Source of the DNA: Platanthera guangdongensis
Taxonomy: Eukaryota; Streptophyta; Magnoliopsida; Asparagales; Orchidaceae
Assembly (NCBI GenBank): GCA_039583875.1
Contig: CM077150.1
Location: forward strand, 179,804,375 to 179,868,374
Length of the DNA stretch: 64,000 nt
Direction of reading: 5' to 3'
The first letter of the stretch is position 1, and each line of letters starts with the position of its first letter. Positions 47,701 through 59,619 of the stretch are shown in pieces. The translations under genes and the position numbers were made by a program. The notes under the pieces were generated by a model, which was given only the letters and a program-made list of their open reading frames with translations, made no database searches and was not told the DNA's origin.

Positions 47701-47795
47701 AGTATTTTATTGAACAAAAATAAGTAAAAATGAAGAAAATAAATTAAAACGACTAAATTAATGTGCACAAAAATACGTATATTTACAATTCATCA
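44778..47795 (-). repeat. 5' LTR of H
   Basis: 3,018 bp. In the minus sense it starts TGATGAATTG and ends GGGCGTATCA. U3 (47080-47640) is full of CACGCCC...GGGCGTG and TCGACGATCG-type words. The middle (45760-46110) has hairpins and ACTC/GAGT motifs. The remainder is A-rich on the plus strand. The copy lies next to its own primer site, so it is the 5' LTR. Confidence 0.85.
45763..45864 (-). repeat. Serial short hairpins in LTR of H
   Basis: 45763-45780: CCCACTC, loop AAAC, GAGTGGG. 45809-45830: GTCCTACTC, loop AAAC, GAGTAGGAC. 45847-45864: CCTACTC, loop GAAT, GAGTAGG. The second stem pair differs from the first by a paired change (C-G to T-A). Related ACTC...GAGT units continue to about 46110. 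Confidence 0.65.
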
Positions 47796-47801
47796 ATGGG
47801 C

Positions 47802-48296
47802 CTGGACCGTTACAAAAAGTGCACTTTTTTGTAACGGTCCAAGACCATCCCATGGGAACCCGCTGGACCGCCGGCCTACCAGAGTCCATACCCGGGCCCA
47901 CTCCTGGTAGTCAGCCTATCACATTCATGCCTGCAGGCCATGCACCCCAACCCCTCTCCGCGCCTATTTATCAGCAGCGGTAGGTTGTTGCCACTGGGTC
48001 TCGAACCTAGGACCTTGATAAGAGAGCTTTACACCACTCCCTCATCACCAATTGAGCTATAGCTCAGTTGGTGATGAGGGAGTGGCGTAAAGCTCTCTTA
48101 TCAAGGTGCTGGGTTCGAGACCCAGTGGCAAAAACCTACCGCTGCTGATAAACATGCGCAGAGAGGGGTTGGGGTGCATGGCCTGCAGGCTTGAATGTGA
48201 TAGGCTGACTACCAGGAGTGGGCCCGGGTCTGGAATCTGGTAGGCCGGCGGTCCAGCCGGTTCCCATGGAATGGGGCTGGACCGTTACAGAGTTAG
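47802..48296. repeat. Head-to-head tRNA-derived SINE-like palindrome
   Basis: Two arms of about 230 bp (47830-48059 and 48060-48289) are inverted copies, over 90% alike by eye, meeting at the perfect palindrome TGAGCTATAGCTCA. Each arm has an A-box-like TAGCTCAGTTGGTGA and a B box GGTTCGAGACC (48112-48122; reverse at 47997-48007) with a pairable T arm, so the internal Pol III promoter layout is present. The outer ends read TGTAACGGTCC...GGACCGTTACA. On the left a further 16-bp hairpin (47805-47840) repeats GGACCGTTAC. Not a tRNA gene: there is no proper acceptor stem. Confidence 0.75.
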
Positions 48297-50273
48297 CCCC
48301 CTCTTTTTGGTCGACTATTACGATGCGTCAGTCCATAAAAATCCTGAGTTCATCCAACATTAGTTTTTTTACCTAGTGTAACCCCTTCATGCCGTTATCG
48401 CCACGTCAATTGAATCATCGAGTCATTTCAACCAAGTTATGTCGCCTTGTTTGATGTATGAGTATCTTATGATCTGTTGAAGTTTTGTTGGTCAGAATCC
48501 TTGTCGTCTTCCGACGGAGAACTGTGCATCAGAAGTTTTGTTGCCTTCTGCTTTGTCATTTGTCATCGCAACGTCTTGATCGTCACGTCACTTTGTCTAA
48601 GTTAATCTCTCCCCTTGATTTTAAGTGTATCTTCTACCAAGTTTACCTCTCCGCTCGTTTGTAAGTGTCGTTTTTACCATGTTTATCACTTTGTTTGTTG
48701 TAAGTGTTGTTTGTATCGTTGGAATATAGTTTGTCAGAAGCCTCGCCGCTTTCCGTTGTTTTTATTCAGTAAAACCCTTATTGTCATCTGTCGCTGCATT
48801 TGCGCTTGTGTCGTTTGAATCGTCGTGACGAATTGAGCTAGTTTCCCTTTATGATCCATGTTTTAGTCGTAATCATCACTAATTGATTAGTTTATGTTTT
48901 TCGACTTAGAAAATATTGTGGTTAAGTACCTGGACTTCTGCCAAACAAATTTGTCTCTTTGTTTTGATCGTATGCTATGATCTGGTTTTAGTCCTTATTA
49001 ACGGCGTCGTGTTCACTTAGCTAGGTCGTTACAAGAAAGAGGTTTTGTTCTTTGTCCGACAGTTTGTTCAAAGTTCTACTTGGTTTGATGCATTTATATG
49101 TATATATAATAAAATATATGATATTTCATGGACTGTTGATTGGAAGCGGATAAAGGACCGCCACCTCAGTTCCTTGTTTTGATGGTTTTTCTATGGACTG
49201 TTGGCTGGAAGCGGATAAAGAACCACCACCTCAGTGCCTTGTTGTTTGTGGGTCATACACCCAGGCTTTGCCCGATGTTTTGATGAAATTTGGAGCTTAT
49301 CAGTCTCTCTTAAACCATGAATTGATATTTAAAAAGATGAAAGATAAATATATATATACATAAGCATCTATTTCGCTCCCGTTTGTGGGCCTGCTTACTT
49401 TATGCAGCATAGTTAGTTCCTCTATGCCTTTTTTGTTATTTTTATGATTATACTGACTCTTTGGTGATAGCTTGTTGGTTTAGTTTCTTGCTACTTGAGG
49501 TTTGTTGTCCCTCTTTGGTTTCTATAGCACTGCTTGCAGCTTGTTTCTGAGGTGTTCATTCTTTAAATATCTCAGGTTTGGAGCAATAGCGGGTTGTCCT
49601 GGTTGAGCATCAGTCTTCAGCGCTACATGTGTTGCAGTCCATTCTCCTTTTGCCTCTCTTACTTTGAGGTAGATGTGGTTTTAGTCTGTTTACACTTATT
49701 TTCCTGTGGGTTGTGTCAGCTTGTTGACCCCTATAGTGGCTATTTTTATTGTTAGTCTACTTGCTTGTTTTCAGTTGTTACTTTTTGTATTTATACACTT
49801 GCTCTTTGTGAAGGCTTTATGATAGGATGCATGTTAGTTACTTTCAAGTACTATAAAAAAACTGCATTTGATATGGAGATATAGCATAATTTTTAATGGA
49901 AAATCACATTATTTTGAAGCGCTACAAATCTACTTTTCTACATATATACAATTTAGGAGTCGCATAATCATATCATAAATTGTTGAGTCTTCTTCTTCAT
50001 ATAGGATAATAAATAATTAAACTTAGTATTGTCCACTACGTTAACGTATACCTTTTGCTCTTGGACTAGTTGTCACACAAGACCGAGGGACACGATCAGT
50101 ACAACCTAAAATATAAATTATGTTTTTTAAACAAATTTACATGTCTCATTTCTTAAGTTAATGAAAGGATTGGTTTGCCTGGGCGTCTGTAGTTGTCGTC
50201 TGCATGGCGTGGCATCACGTCGCGTATTTTCCCTGACGTATTATTTAATACAGAGAAAATACGGGTTATGACT
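48297..50273 (+). repeat. LTR J, distant relative of the LTR of B; left end uncertain
   Basis: The right half parallels the LTR of B in order: TGTGTCAGCTTGTTG..CCC block, GGATTTATGGTAGG-like block, GACCGAGGGACACG, GCGTGGCATCA, ending TACGGGTTATGACT at about 50273. No primer site follows, so it is a solo or truncated LTR. A 65-bp unit (ATGGACTGTTG...CCACCTCAG) is duplicated at 49128-49192 and 49193-49248. Confidence 0.6.
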
Positions 50274-50370
50274 GTGACTGTAGTATTTCCCAAAAACCCC
50301 TTGCGCTTGTCCTTCACCAGTCGATAAACCTCAGAGTACGTCAAAAAATCCATGATGTCTTTCTTTATTC
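50153..50370 (-). pseudogene. Unidentified ORF fragment 1
   Basis: Minus-strand frame KKDIMDFLTYSEVYRLVKDK then RKGFLGN. Its first half reads like real protein (mixed hydrophobic and charged residues), but I recognise no family. Its last third runs into the end of LTR J. It lies 3' of fragment 2 on the same strand. Confidence 0.3.
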
Positions 50371-50642
50371 AGGGGAATTACTCATTCTGATAAACACAAT
50401 TTTCCTATAGTAATTTTAGTTTGCGTTTGCGAGTGTATACAGTGACTTTATAAACTTCCTCTATACGATTAGGTTCTTATTCCTTCGAGTACGCCCGAGT
50501 AACATTGAATAGGACCAACTTCAACATCACTATTTTTGGGACAACAAATTTTCGAAATTAGGTCTAAGGGGACCCAAGTCAGAAACTAATTTGCGCAATA
50601 AACAAAATATAAGCCTCCAATAAACAAAAAATCAGCCCCTTC

Positions 50643-50855
50643 CTATCTTGGGCTTAGTATCTTCGATAACACTACGTTATATTCGTCCAAGATGTGCACA
50701 CAGTCCTTAGGGCATACAACCTTAGACTTGGGATTCCATCCTGAAACTTGTTGATATACTCCATACTTTAGACTCTCCAGGTTACCATTTACGACAATCA
50801 TCTCAGTGTCAACATATGACCCAGTCCCAAATGGGTCTCTTCTGATCCTGAATTC
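50643..50855 (-). pseudogene. Unidentified ORF fragment 2
   Basis: About 70 open codons without a start: EFRIRRDPFGTGSYVDTEM, later VYQQVSGWNPKSKVVCPKDC and HILDEYNVVLSKILSPR. The composition is protein-like and unlike the neighbouring AT-rich frames. It matches no gag, protease, RT or integrase motif I know. It lies in the internal region of element K, between its primer site and LTR J. It could be an exon captured from a host gene or a poorly conserved gag. Confidence 0.35.
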
Positions 50856-51340
50856 TTATTTGACCCTTGGTATTTGGTATGATGGTTATCTCATCCTAAT
50901 CGTGCCATCGATATGAGGGTTGAATCTATGACTCCCCTAATATTTCGCTAATGGATTGTAGGCATTGATTCTCCTGAAGGTGGTTATATTAGTTTATGTA
51001 ACAAATGATAATACTACTTGATGAGTAAATTAAGGACATCAGAGTTTAAGCCTTGAGTACCTACTCTCGCGTTATACTCTTCTTCCAGTTGATTTGGGTA
51101 TCCTTATATCTTAACCGGATCTATACCTAAGGTCACTTTTGACCAAGATTCAGTAAGAATTGTCTTGGAGAGTCAAGTTTCCTAGTTGGGTTGGCCTAAT
51201 TAATTGATTTATGGACTATATATTGTGATCTTTACTCATGGGCACACCACAGATTCTGCTACTTAGTTTGTCCCCAAAATAATGCTCGCACGGGGTGACC
51301 CAGTATTTTGTGGACTTCTTCTCTTCAGATCGAGGTTACA

Positions 51341-51351
51341 CTCTGATACCA
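51341..51351 (-). other. Primer binding site of K (initiator tRNA-Met)
   Basis: Minus-sense TGGTATCAGAG, three bases from the LTR end at 51355. Confidence 0.8.
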
Positions 51352-51354
51352 GTT

Positions 51355-53032
51355 TGTAAGACCCTATTTGTTTCGTTACGCTACCAGGTATTACAACCAT
51401 AACCACCATTCTACGGTGACACCAACACTCGGGGTGGTCGTCACTACAAAATGTCGATCCTGCTGGCATTATTGATCTCCAAAGAAGTAGAAATATCAAC
51501 TAAGACAAATATAATCAATTCCACAAAAGTCACAAATATATTTGTGAGTAATGAAGATCACAATGAGTACAAAACATGAAAGAGAGTAGAAAATGGGCTT
51601 AAGCCCGGTACGTGTCTAATATAAATATTCTCTCTCTCACAACTCACAACATCTATGCGGAAGCAAACTGAAAACCATCCTCGACCTGACGTCATGTTAT
51701 AGTGGTAGTGTGCAACAACTGCTCCTCATGACCCACCTCCATGTCTTGCCGGTACTGATGCCCCTACTGCTCAGTCCCCTAAAATGATGTGGTCCACTGA
51801 CCATTAGAAAAAATACTAAGCCACTATCATCCTCGCCTCACCATCGTGACTCCTAGGCACCGTACGGGGAGGATGAAAGCGGAGGAAAATAAAGCAGAGT
51901 GGAACAAGCAGGTGACAACTTCCCTAGCAAGTGTATGTACAAAGAACTATAACAAGGAAGCAATAATGTAAACAAGTAAAGTAAAGTGGTAAGTACATGT
52001 AAAGTAAACTATGGCAAAAGTAACCTTAACTTATATGAATATCCATACAAACTTATAAGTTAAGGGGTCTTTTGCAAGGCACCTATCGTATAAGCTATCA
52101 CATACTAGTTTATACGATGGGGTGTCAGGTTTTATGCAGGTATGTGTGTAGTGATATGTTATGACAAGATTCAAGCAAGTGCAATACACGCACACGACTC
52201 TATGCGCACAGACCTTTAGTTTCCCCATTTTGGAAGATAGCTTCACTCTCAGGAGCCTTCGTAGTGGACAATGGAGATAGTGGATTTGGCCACCCCACTC
52301 CTAGGTGGGTAACCTCACTATCACGCCTAGCACTTACGTACGCCTTTGCAGGACACACTAGAGTCACCACGTATTATGCTGACCAACCGCCAGTCTTTTC
52401 CTTGGCTAAGTGAGAACCACACTTGCTGAGTCAACATATCGACGTCGGTGTGATAGTCCTTCCATTACCGAAGACCCACCACTTTATGCACAAGCAACCA
52501 TGAATTTCTGAGCCAGCGGCTCCCTAGACTAACCGGTCCATTTCAACTACCTTCCGAGCTTTCGGCTCACCGGGCTAACTTGCCCATTTCCACAACCACC
52601 GAGAGCCTACCGCTTGGATGTCTAAACCAAACTAACCTCCCGAGTCACCAGAGTGAGTGAAAGTGAAGCCCTAGTATTTACTAATTGCTCTTTGACATTT
52701 TAGCCTTATGGTTTAAGGTTAACCTTGGACAGCCCAGAGCATTTCCTGTGTACGTCCCTCGAGGGAATTAGGAACTATATTGGGCTGAAGCCGAAATCTC
52801 CCTTTCGCAAGGTACTTATTATTTTTTGTATCTACCCATGTCCCGAAAATTAGCATTACACTTGAACTACCCTAAGTGTATTTAGCCTCTTTCTCTATGG
52901 AAAGACGATCCACTATGGATCCCGAGCATAACCTTTTCCCTAGTCAACCAGGCTCTCACAACCTTCTTTCCATTGGTGACCTCATTAATTCTCAACCAAA
53001 CTAGGTGCACCAACTACCTCTTTATCCCATAC
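51355..53032 (-). repeat. 5' LTR of K, interrupted by G
   Basis: The plus-strand edge TGTAAGACCC next to the primer site marks the LTR end. The fragment at 41404-42150 is a second copy. The LTR is interrupted at 53037 by solo LTR G and should continue after 55674. Its far end was not found. Confidence 0.7.
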
Positions 53033-53037
53033 CGAGG

Positions 53038-55669
53038 TGTCACAACCCGCATTTCCCCAACGAGTACATCGTATCAGAGTAAGAGGAACTACGTGTTATG
53101 ATGCCGCGTCATGCAGGGGATAACTGCACACGCTCAGGCAAAGCCTCGACGCTTACTTAGTTGTTGAAAATCATCTGTTATATGCAAGAAAACCATTTAG
53201 TTTGATGGCCGTATCCCTCGGCCTTAGGGATGAAAACGTGTGTTTGTACGCGGCGGAAAATACTTTAGTTTACTTATGACGATCTCCTATATGCATTCTA
53301 AGAAATCATCATTTTTACGTTGTTTGGAAAATACTTGTTAGCTGACCAAAACATGTTATGAATGTTATACAATAATAGGTTTTGTTTAGCTTAAAAATAC
53401 CTAATGCAACCTACCATAAACTCTTCCCAAGAGCAAGTAGACATCATCTCATTCAAACGATTCATAGTAGTAGTGTAGCATTCATATGTAACAAGTAAAG
53501 AAACCCACCAATGGGCGCCAACAAGCTGACACGAACCCATTGGGGCGTATGTATGTCTGTACAACAAAGTAAAGAACTACCTAGCTAAGTAAGCTCGGCT
53601 AGCTCCAAAGAGACTCTACCTAAGCACTAGCCGCTCAACCGGCTACAACCTGCACCTGAGGCATTCAAGAAAGAACACCTCAGCAATCATCAAAGCTACA
53701 AAAATAGAGCATTACGTTCATAAAATATAACGAAGGGGCTTACCGACCCCGTAGAAATTTCATGTAAACGAGTGAAAAGAATAGGGTGGAAAATAAATGT
53801 TAAACACTGCCAACCCAACTTGTAACGCATCAAGTGCATGAAATTCTCATCAAGTCCTGCTCAACCCGGAGGAGTAAAAAGGCAATACACATGCCTATTC
53901 CATCATCTAGTGAAACATAAGCAGCGGTTAAGTTTGATTCCGCAAGGGTCTTTTGGTGGCGGCCCTAAAGTGGAACGCACCAATAAAAGCCAGGCCAAAT
54001 CGGGGCCAAAACGGTGCTCTACACCACAAATCAAAACCCGGTGGCCACCAAGGCTGAAACCACACCACCCCTTACTGAATCCTCACACCAGCACTCCTGC
54101 CATGGTTCACAATTCGCCTCGCAAAACTCACCATAATCCAAGCTAAACCTGTTTCATTTCATCGTCCCCACTCATGACTACAATTTGCCCAAGTTTTGTC
54201 CAACTTGATAGAATTTGGGTCTCTACTTCACCATAAGCGAACCCCACAAGTAACCACGTCGGTTAAACACAACAAGATCTCTAATTGTATGAACAAGAAA
54301 GGTAAATAATAGAGGAATACAGGGTAAAACATGGCAAAATTAGACGAACAAGAGGTAAGCACATAGATTGGGAAATTATTGAAAGACAAGATTATTCATG
54401 GGTGTCTAATAGGTGAGAGTCAAGACAAGATGAACAAAGCTAGCATCTTAGACAAAGTGCAATTTAATCAAGAAAAGGAACAAAAACAAACAAGAGTGGC
54501 AAGAAAACTAGCTACACTTGCAAGAATCAAAGAACAAAAACAAGATTGGCAAGGGTGGATAACACCGCTTGCCTGAACCGATACAACACCGCGACGGCTG
54601 CTCCTCTCTTTCTTTCCCTTGTCTTAGCTTTGCTCCCTTGAGTGCCCTTTGGAATGAGGAAGAAGATGATGAAGAGGGTGGAGAAAGATGAAGTGAGGAG
54701 AAAATAAACTCTATTCTCGGCTTTACTTCTTCCAGGACAGAGCTGGACCGCTTGATCTAGAATCAGAGAAACGAACGGCACAAAAAAAACTGAAAAAGTC
54801 GATTTTCGGCCCTGTCACACCCAGTGACACGCCCGTATCACAGGGCGTGTACCTTAAGCGGCGCAGAATCCGAAAATGTCCAGTTTATCCACAAGGTACA
54901 TGGTCGGGTACACGCCCGTGACGGGTCAGTCACGCCCGTGACCTAGGGCATGTAACCCGTGTCTCGACATCTCGTCGACCAAAAGTGTCGACACTTCGAC
55001 AAAGCTGGACACGCCCTGTGACACGCCCGTGTCACATGCCGTGTCCCCTCTCTCAACACCCGACACTTGACACTCGACACTCGACACTCGACACTCGACA
55101 CTCGACACTCGACATAGTGGGACACGGCCCGTGACACGCCCGTGTCACGGGGCGTGTACCCCATTCGTCGAGCTCAACTCGCCGCAAGAAAATTCGTCGA
55201 GTCAAGGAGGTCACACCCCAGGTCACGCCCTGGGTCACGCCCGGACACGCCCGTGTCGGGTGGCGTGTTCCTCCCACAACTTCGTCGAACGAAGTTCGAC
55301 GAACACAAAGCCAAAACGCATCCTGTGCTAGACACGCCCTGGGACACGCCCGTGTCCAACGCCGTGTCACTCAAAAAAATGACCATTTTTCACTATTTTG
55401 AAAAGTATTTCTGTTATTTTGTACACATCTTCCATACAATCAACCCGTTTTGAGCAACCTGACCCAGGCTCGAAAAAGTGCAAGCATCCCCTAAGAGGCC
55501 TCACCGAGTCCCCAAAATTGGACTCCGGCTTGTTGGGGAATCGTGCAACTAGGCTACCAAAACAGCCACTCGAAAGCCAGCGTGAAAACCATGCTCGAAC
55601 AACGGTCAAAGCCAATGTAACGCCCATCAAGCGTATGCAATCATTCGATGAAAAATACGGGGTGTTACA
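53038..55669 (-). repeat. Solo LTR G (B family), minus orientation
   Basis: Reverse-orientation relative of the LTRs of B: plus-strand ends TGTCACAACCC and GGGGTGTTACA, 2,632 bp. CGAGG at 53033-53037 and at 55670-55674 is a perfect target duplication, so this is a true solo LTR left by recombination between two LTRs. The GC word tract (54815-55370) and heptamer run (about 55060-55115) are present. The small ORFs inside are not genes. Confidence 0.95.
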
Positions 55670-55674
55670 CGAGG

Positions 55675-56660
55675 TTCACCTGATTCCTTAATTCTATATT
55701 TTTATTATGTGCAGACCTAATAAGCTATGTGGTGTGCATGAATGATGACCCATCCAAATATTCATCCAAATGACTTAAGATTATTACTGGGGGTCAATCA
55801 TGATATTTTAAGATTAAATCCAGGAGATAATATTTTTCCTAATTTATTTGGCATTTATTTAATTTTCTGCAAAATCAGGCCAACTGTGCTTTTGAACATA
55901 GAGTATAAGTTTTTTATAAGATATGGTCTCAACAAAATTATGATAGGATTGTAACATCAAAATAACAGCAATCACTAAAGGTCCTAATTTTAACAAAATG
56001 TTATAACCTCCAGACAAAATATTGAACAATTTATCATAATTTTAGAGTAAGGAGGAAGTAATAAATTTATTAATCTGGAAATCATGATAAAATTACCAGA
56101 GGTTTAAGGTGATCAGAAAAGACTTCTGACCAAAAATAATAATTTCCTAAGTAAATTTGGTCATAAAAGCAAATTACTAAATATATTCAAAGTAGGGCAC
56201 TTTGTGAATGATCCTAAATGAATTATCTTCCAATAATTTTTTAGAAATTTACAGAACATTATTATGCCCTAATATGTTCTCTGACCAAGTTTCATAATTT
56301 TTCAGTGGATATTCAACTCATAATTAATTTTCTTGTCATTAGGGAAAACATTGGGGTTGTGAAGAAATTACCAGATATATCAATCAAAAATTTGTAACAA
56401 AATAATCAGAGAACAATAATATCAATATAAGCTTACTGCTACAGTTTCATGAACACCCAAGCTTATATAAACATGAAATTTATTTTGAAATAAAGTGCCC
56501 TAATTAATCCTTTATTAATTCAGAGGGGTTAAATGTTCGTAAAAATTCTAACAAAATTTTCTATGGCTTATTTCTACCTTATGAACTCGTCTACCAATTC
56601 CTAGAGATTTCAAGAACATTTGATCCTATGTCCTTCAATAGGCACAATATCCAACCATAG
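55675..56660. other. AT-rich stretch, nothing identified
   Basis: No coding sequence, primer site or repeat unit seen. Probably continues the LTR of K after the G insertion. Confidence 0.4.
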
Positions 56661-57934
56661 TGTACAACCCCGTATTCACAAAGTGGGGCCCCAAACAAGG
56701 CGCAAGACTTGATGCACATTTTTAAGCTTTTTTGGAGTTTTGCACTCCTGGATGCCAATTTTGGGTGGACCTGTATAATATACTAGTAAGGGGTAAAATA
56801 TTTGTCTCCCCCCGGACCCTTTGAAGAGTCGCCAAGATCCAACCAGCAGGGTGTCGTCTCGCCAGGCAGGCTGCAACTCGCCAGGCTCCAACCAGCAGGC
56901 TGTCGTCTCGCCAGGCAGGCCGCAACCCGCCAGGCTCCAACAAGCACGCTGCCGTCTCGCCAGGCAGGCCGTAACTCTCCAGGCTCCAACTAGCAGGCTG
57001 CCATCTCGCCAGGTCGACCATCTCTCCAGGCAGGCTGCAACTCGCTAGGCTCCAACCAGCAGGCTGCCGTCTCTCCAGGCCGACCGTCTCACCAGGTAGA
57101 CCGTAACTCGCTAGGATCTAGCCAGTAGGTTGTCGTCTCGCCAGGCTGCCGTCTCGCTAGGCAGGCCGCAACTCGCCAGGCTCCAACCAGCAGGCTACCA
57201 TCTCGCCAGGCCGACCGTATCGTCAGGCACGCCGTAACTCGCCAGGTTCCAACCAGCAGGCTGCCGTCTTGCCAGGTATACCATCTCGCCAGGCAGGCTG
57301 CAACTCTTTAGCCTCCAACCAGTAGGCTGTCATCTCGCCAGGTCGACCATCTCTCCTGTCCTAGCTCGCAGGCCGCCCCAGCGCGCAGGCCGCCCCAGCT
57401 AGCAGGCCGCCCCAGCTCGCAGGCAGCCCCAGCTCGCAGGCCTTCCCAGCTCGCAGGTCGCCACCCGTAGGCCGCCTCTTCGCCCAGGCCGCCCCCCACT
57501 TCTCGCCTGATCGTCAGCCCGCCTGGCTTGAGGGACTACACCTAGTGGACTGCAATTAGCCGCTTAGTACAATGGGATTTGGCTGTTGGCAGCCCATCCC
57601 GGGGGCATTTCAGTAATTTTCAGAGCAGTGGAGGTTGGTTATTTGCAGGACATTCCCAGAAAACTATAAATAGGCCCAGAGAGGTACCTTGGAGTGGAAT
57701 CACTTATTCACTCTCTCTTCATTCTCCAATGCACCTACCTCGGCATTGGATGGGGAGGGCGAGAACTCCAAGGTCTTCCAAGTGTGAGGTGGGACGTCCA
57801 TGCTAGAGCCGAGGGTCTGTTCCTAGTTTCCTAAGCCTTCCGGTCGGTGACATCCCCTCTGAGTGCAGTATGTGTGAGATCACCCTTTTCTAGGGACCAT
57901 GAACTCTACAGAGACTGATTTCTCGGTTTCAACA
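56661..57934 (+). repeat. 5' LTR of L
   Basis: Contains a 49-bp minisatellite (about 56826-57355; core CCAGGCTCCAACCAGCAGGC), then a 17-18-bp GC-rich repeat (AGCTCGCAGGCCGCCCC, about 57358-57475), then a TATA box TATAAATA at 57665-57672. Confidence 0.85.
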
Positions 57935-57989
57935 TCTAGGTGCAGTGAGCATGCAGAGTGACTAGCACATATGATCTCGGGAGGGTGTC

Positions 57990-59097
57990 ATGGCTGGAGT
58001 TCAAGGAGGTAGTGATGATCTTGGTGAGCTCCCCAACCCAGGACCATTTGTGGGAAGAAAAGAGTTCATGGCATCCATCCAAGGCATCATGGAGATGCTG
58101 CAAAGTATTGCTCCTAGGGGAGGTAGCTTCACCCCAACACCTGAGGAGCTAGCCCCCCCCCCCCCCCCCCCCCCCCGCTCGACGAGTTGACTCCCAGTGG
58201 TCTAGGAGAGGTGACCCTAGTAGGGGGAGAAGGAAGTGTGCCAAAAAGACGGCCCGGGAGGGGAGGATGGAAGATGGGACCGAGCGAGACCTCACATGTC
58301 GGGAGTTGTTCTCCAGCCCGGTGAGTGACAGCCTTCCAGGCAAGCAGGTAGCGCGAGTAGAGGTGGCGACACCACCCCTCACGGGGTCACCCTTCAGCGA
58401 GCTGATCATCTCAGCTCCCATTCCTGAGGGGTTTAGAGAGCCCGACATGGCTTACTATACCAGGAAGGATGACCCCGTCCAACACCTATAGTGGTTTGAG
58501 GATGCCGTCTACATCAGGCCGATGACGGATGCATTCAAGTGTCGCCTCTTCGCGATCACGTTGAATGACAAGGCAAGGGACTGGTTCCACCAACTCCCAC
58601 TGAGATTGATCTATCAGTTCGAGGACTTGAGCTGAAGCTTTCAGGTTCGCTTCTCCACCTCCAAGAAGAGGAAGAAGAGTCCTGAGTCTAACTTCTTGAT
58701 ATGGCAGGGGACCGAGGAGTCGCTGGCCCATTACGTTTACAGGTTCCAAGAAGAGAACCTGGTGGTCCAGGAGATGATGGGGTATGCCCTCCAGATGGCA
58801 TTCACGGTGGGGTTGCGCTAGGGGTTCTTCAAGATGAGCCTGACCCGAAAGTCCCGCCTTTCCTTCGAGTAGCTGATGTAAAGGGCGGCAGAGGAGATAG
58901 CAACTGAGGCTACCAACCCATCATTTGTCAAGAAGATGGCAAGATTGACAGATACAGAGTCAACAGAGCAAGGTGGCTCGAGGCATCAGGAGGGGAGAAG
59001 GAGAGAGGAGCAGAGAGCTCAGAGGCTCCAAGGACCTCAAGAAGGTTCAGAACCAGGTTTGGGGGCAACAGGGAGGACCCGTTCACTGTCTAAGTAG
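57990..59097 (+). pseudogene. gag: gag of L (Tat-type), broken
   Basis: ATG 57990 opens MAGVQGGSDDLGELPNPGPF. At 58153-58176 a run of 24 C changes the effective frame; gag resumes in another frame (SELIISAPIPEGFREPD, 58400 on). The retrotransposon gag core follows: WFEDAVYIRPMTDAFKCRLFAITLNDKARDWFHQLP, FQVRFSTSKKRKKSPESNFLIWQGTEESLAHYVYRFQEEN. In-frame stops stand at 58489, about 58634 and 58819, and more follow; most fit TGG or CAG changed by one transition. The closest type is the Gag of Tat/Retand elements. Not functional. Confidence 0.8.
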
Positions 59098-59619
59098 AGG
59101 TCTCATCCAAGGTGGGGGGATTTTTAGGGAGGCCAAGGGAGGTTGAACTTCTAAAGGCAAGCTCCTAGGCAGCTCCTACCCCCACTGTAGCAAGCGATGG
59201 AGATTGGTCGAAGGGAGAGGAGGAACCGCGCAGGAAGGAGAAGAGTCAGATTAGAGTTACCTTACTGTGAGTTCCAGTAGGAGGAGGGCCATGTAACAGC
59301 TACTTGCCCTGGATTCTTGGAGTTGAGAAGGGAAAAAGCTCCGACACCACAGCCTCGTCAGCCTCAGCAAGCGCAGGAGCCAGTGCGGATTGGAGAAGTC
59401 CAACCCGAGTCAGCAAGGGAGAGATGTGAGGACAGTGTTGATGTGGGAACCCTGGGAGGTTTCCAATGATTCATGAGGGTTGAGGGAGGTAAGAAAGAAG
59501 TGGATCAACCCATTATAATGAACGTTTCTTGCATTGTATCTGCTATGATTAAAGACAGGGACCGCCGAAAAATATTTATGATCCATTAAAGGCCTCAACT
59601 CGAGATGATTCCTCTTCTA
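59098..59619 (+). pseudogene. Gag C-terminal remnant of L
   Basis: Basic, stop-rich continuation with fragments such as GNPGRFPMIHEG and PPKNIYDP in changing frames. No CCHC knuckle or protease motif is visible. It runs directly into the tandem array. Confidence 0.4.

Larger units (their letters stand above)
42151..47795 (-). mobile_element. Element H, Athila-type Ty3 retrotransposon, 5' half
   Basis: Minus-strand order: complete 5' LTR (47795-44778), tRNA-Asp-type primer site, short AT-rich leader, gag, protease and the first residues before RT, cut at 42151. Related to E in gag and protease, but with a different and longer LTR. Confidence 0.85.

Noticed and set aside
48060..48130. Possible tRNA gene with A and B boxes
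   Set aside because: No matching acceptor stem and present in two inverted diverged arms; a tRNA-derived SINE-like unit fits better.
58149..58448. Glycine-tailed minus-strand ORF
   Set aside because: Antisense of the C24 run and gag of L.
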